A DNA stretch of 6,601 nt. Origin: Candidatus Fermentibacterota bacterium. GTDB taxonomy: Bacteria > JAFGKV01. Position numbers and translations under genes: made by a program. The stretch is taken from NCBI GenBank assembly GCA_030620115.1, contig JAUXFG010000191.1, forward strand, positions 1 to 6,601, read 5' to 3'. Positions 6,404 through 6,601 of the stretch are shown here, piece after piece (position 1 is the stretch's first letter; each line of letters opens with the position of its first letter). Below the pieces are notes generated by a model. That model was not told the DNA's origin and made no database searches. It saw only the letters and a program-made list of their open reading frames with translations.

Positions 6404-6601
6404 GGATGAGATTGCTTCGTCGTGGACTTTATCCTGAGCTTGCCGAAGGGCTCCTCGCAATGACAGGTGGTGGAGCTGGTCATCGCGAGCGACAGCGCGG
6501 CGATCTCGATGGGCGGATGAGATTGCTTCGTCGTGGACTTTATCCTGAGCTTGCCGAAGGGCTCCTCGCAATGACAGGTGGTGGAGCTGGTCATCGCGAG
6601 C
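6404..6601. repeat. Two identical 87-bp direct repeats (period 111) of a nested element
   Basis: Positions 6404-6490 and 6515-6601 are identical over 87 bp, separated by a 24-bp spacer (6491-6514). The second copy ends at the window edge, so the array may continue. Each copy starts GGATGAGATTGCTTCGTCG and includes TCCTCGCAATGACAGG. These are the two halves of a known type of dispersed repeat, read here as ATTGC...GCAATGACA. They are split by an insert with CCTGAGCTTGCCGAAGGG. The end of the first copy and the spacer (CATCGCGAGCGACAGCG then CGGCGATCTC, 6481-6507) resemble the same dispersed family in the opposite orientation. Short minus-strand frames across it are repeat translations, not genes. 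Confidence 0.85.

Noticed and set aside
6338-6594. Short minus-strand frames translating as CHCEEPFGKLRIKSTTKQSH, repeated twice
   Set aside because: They are translations of the 87-bp repeat, a known kind of spurious protein call, with no start context.
6404-6601. Possible CRISPR array (repeat, 24-bp spacer, repeat)
   Set aside because: The 87-bp repeat is far too long, only two copies are seen, the spacer resembles the repeat family itself, and there are no cas genes.

Overview
The window reads like chromosomal DNA of a Gram-negative-type bacterium from an uncultivated or poorly characterised lineage. A lipoprotein signal with a lipobox, a periplasmic SH3b protein, and long PKD/FN3/BACON-like surface architecture are common in FCB-group and neighbouring candidate phyla. 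Several intergenic repeat families of the kind often seen in such genomes (CATTCTGAGCG..., ATTGC...GCAATGACA, CCTGAGC...CGAAGG, AACATTCAACATC) support this. The phylum cannot be fixed from the sequence alone.

Layout, left to right. Positions 1-146 are repeat debris with no gene. A DUF362 family protein lies on the minus strand (147-1439). Its last ~30 codons run into simple-sequence and repeat DNA. A 124-bp divergent intergenic region (1440-1563) separates it from a class I fructose-1,6-bisphosphatase gene (fbp, plus strand, 1564-2574) with a clear Shine-Dalgarno and all catalytic motifs. Positions 2575-2837, between two converging genes, are filled with at least three unrelated repeat types. 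A two-gene minus-strand unit follows. A signal-peptide/SH3b/transmembrane protein (5618-6169) comes first and overlaps by ATGA a 927-residue lipoprotein (2838-5621). That lipoprotein carries a PKD-like domain, an FN3-like domain, four BACON/Ig-like repeats with a 97-residue period, and a C-terminal concanavalin-like domain. The right end (6186-6601) has no gene. Its last 198 bp hold two identical 87-bp copies of a nested repeat, 111 bp apart.

How the genes work together. Fbp is gluconeogenic housekeeping and seems to be monocistronic. The DUF362 gene diverges from it and no functional link is visible. The SH3b and lipoprotein genes are probably co-transcribed and translationally coupled, so they likely form a cell-envelope pair, one inner-membrane/periplasmic and one lipid-anchored. 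Their exact function cannot be read from the sequence.

No mobile-element enzyme, CRISPR array, RNA gene or defence system is visible. The most interesting points are the strictly periodic lipoprotein repeats, the sequence echo between the SH3b tail and the start of the mature lipoprotein, the nested repeats, and the repeat-derived DUF362 tail.
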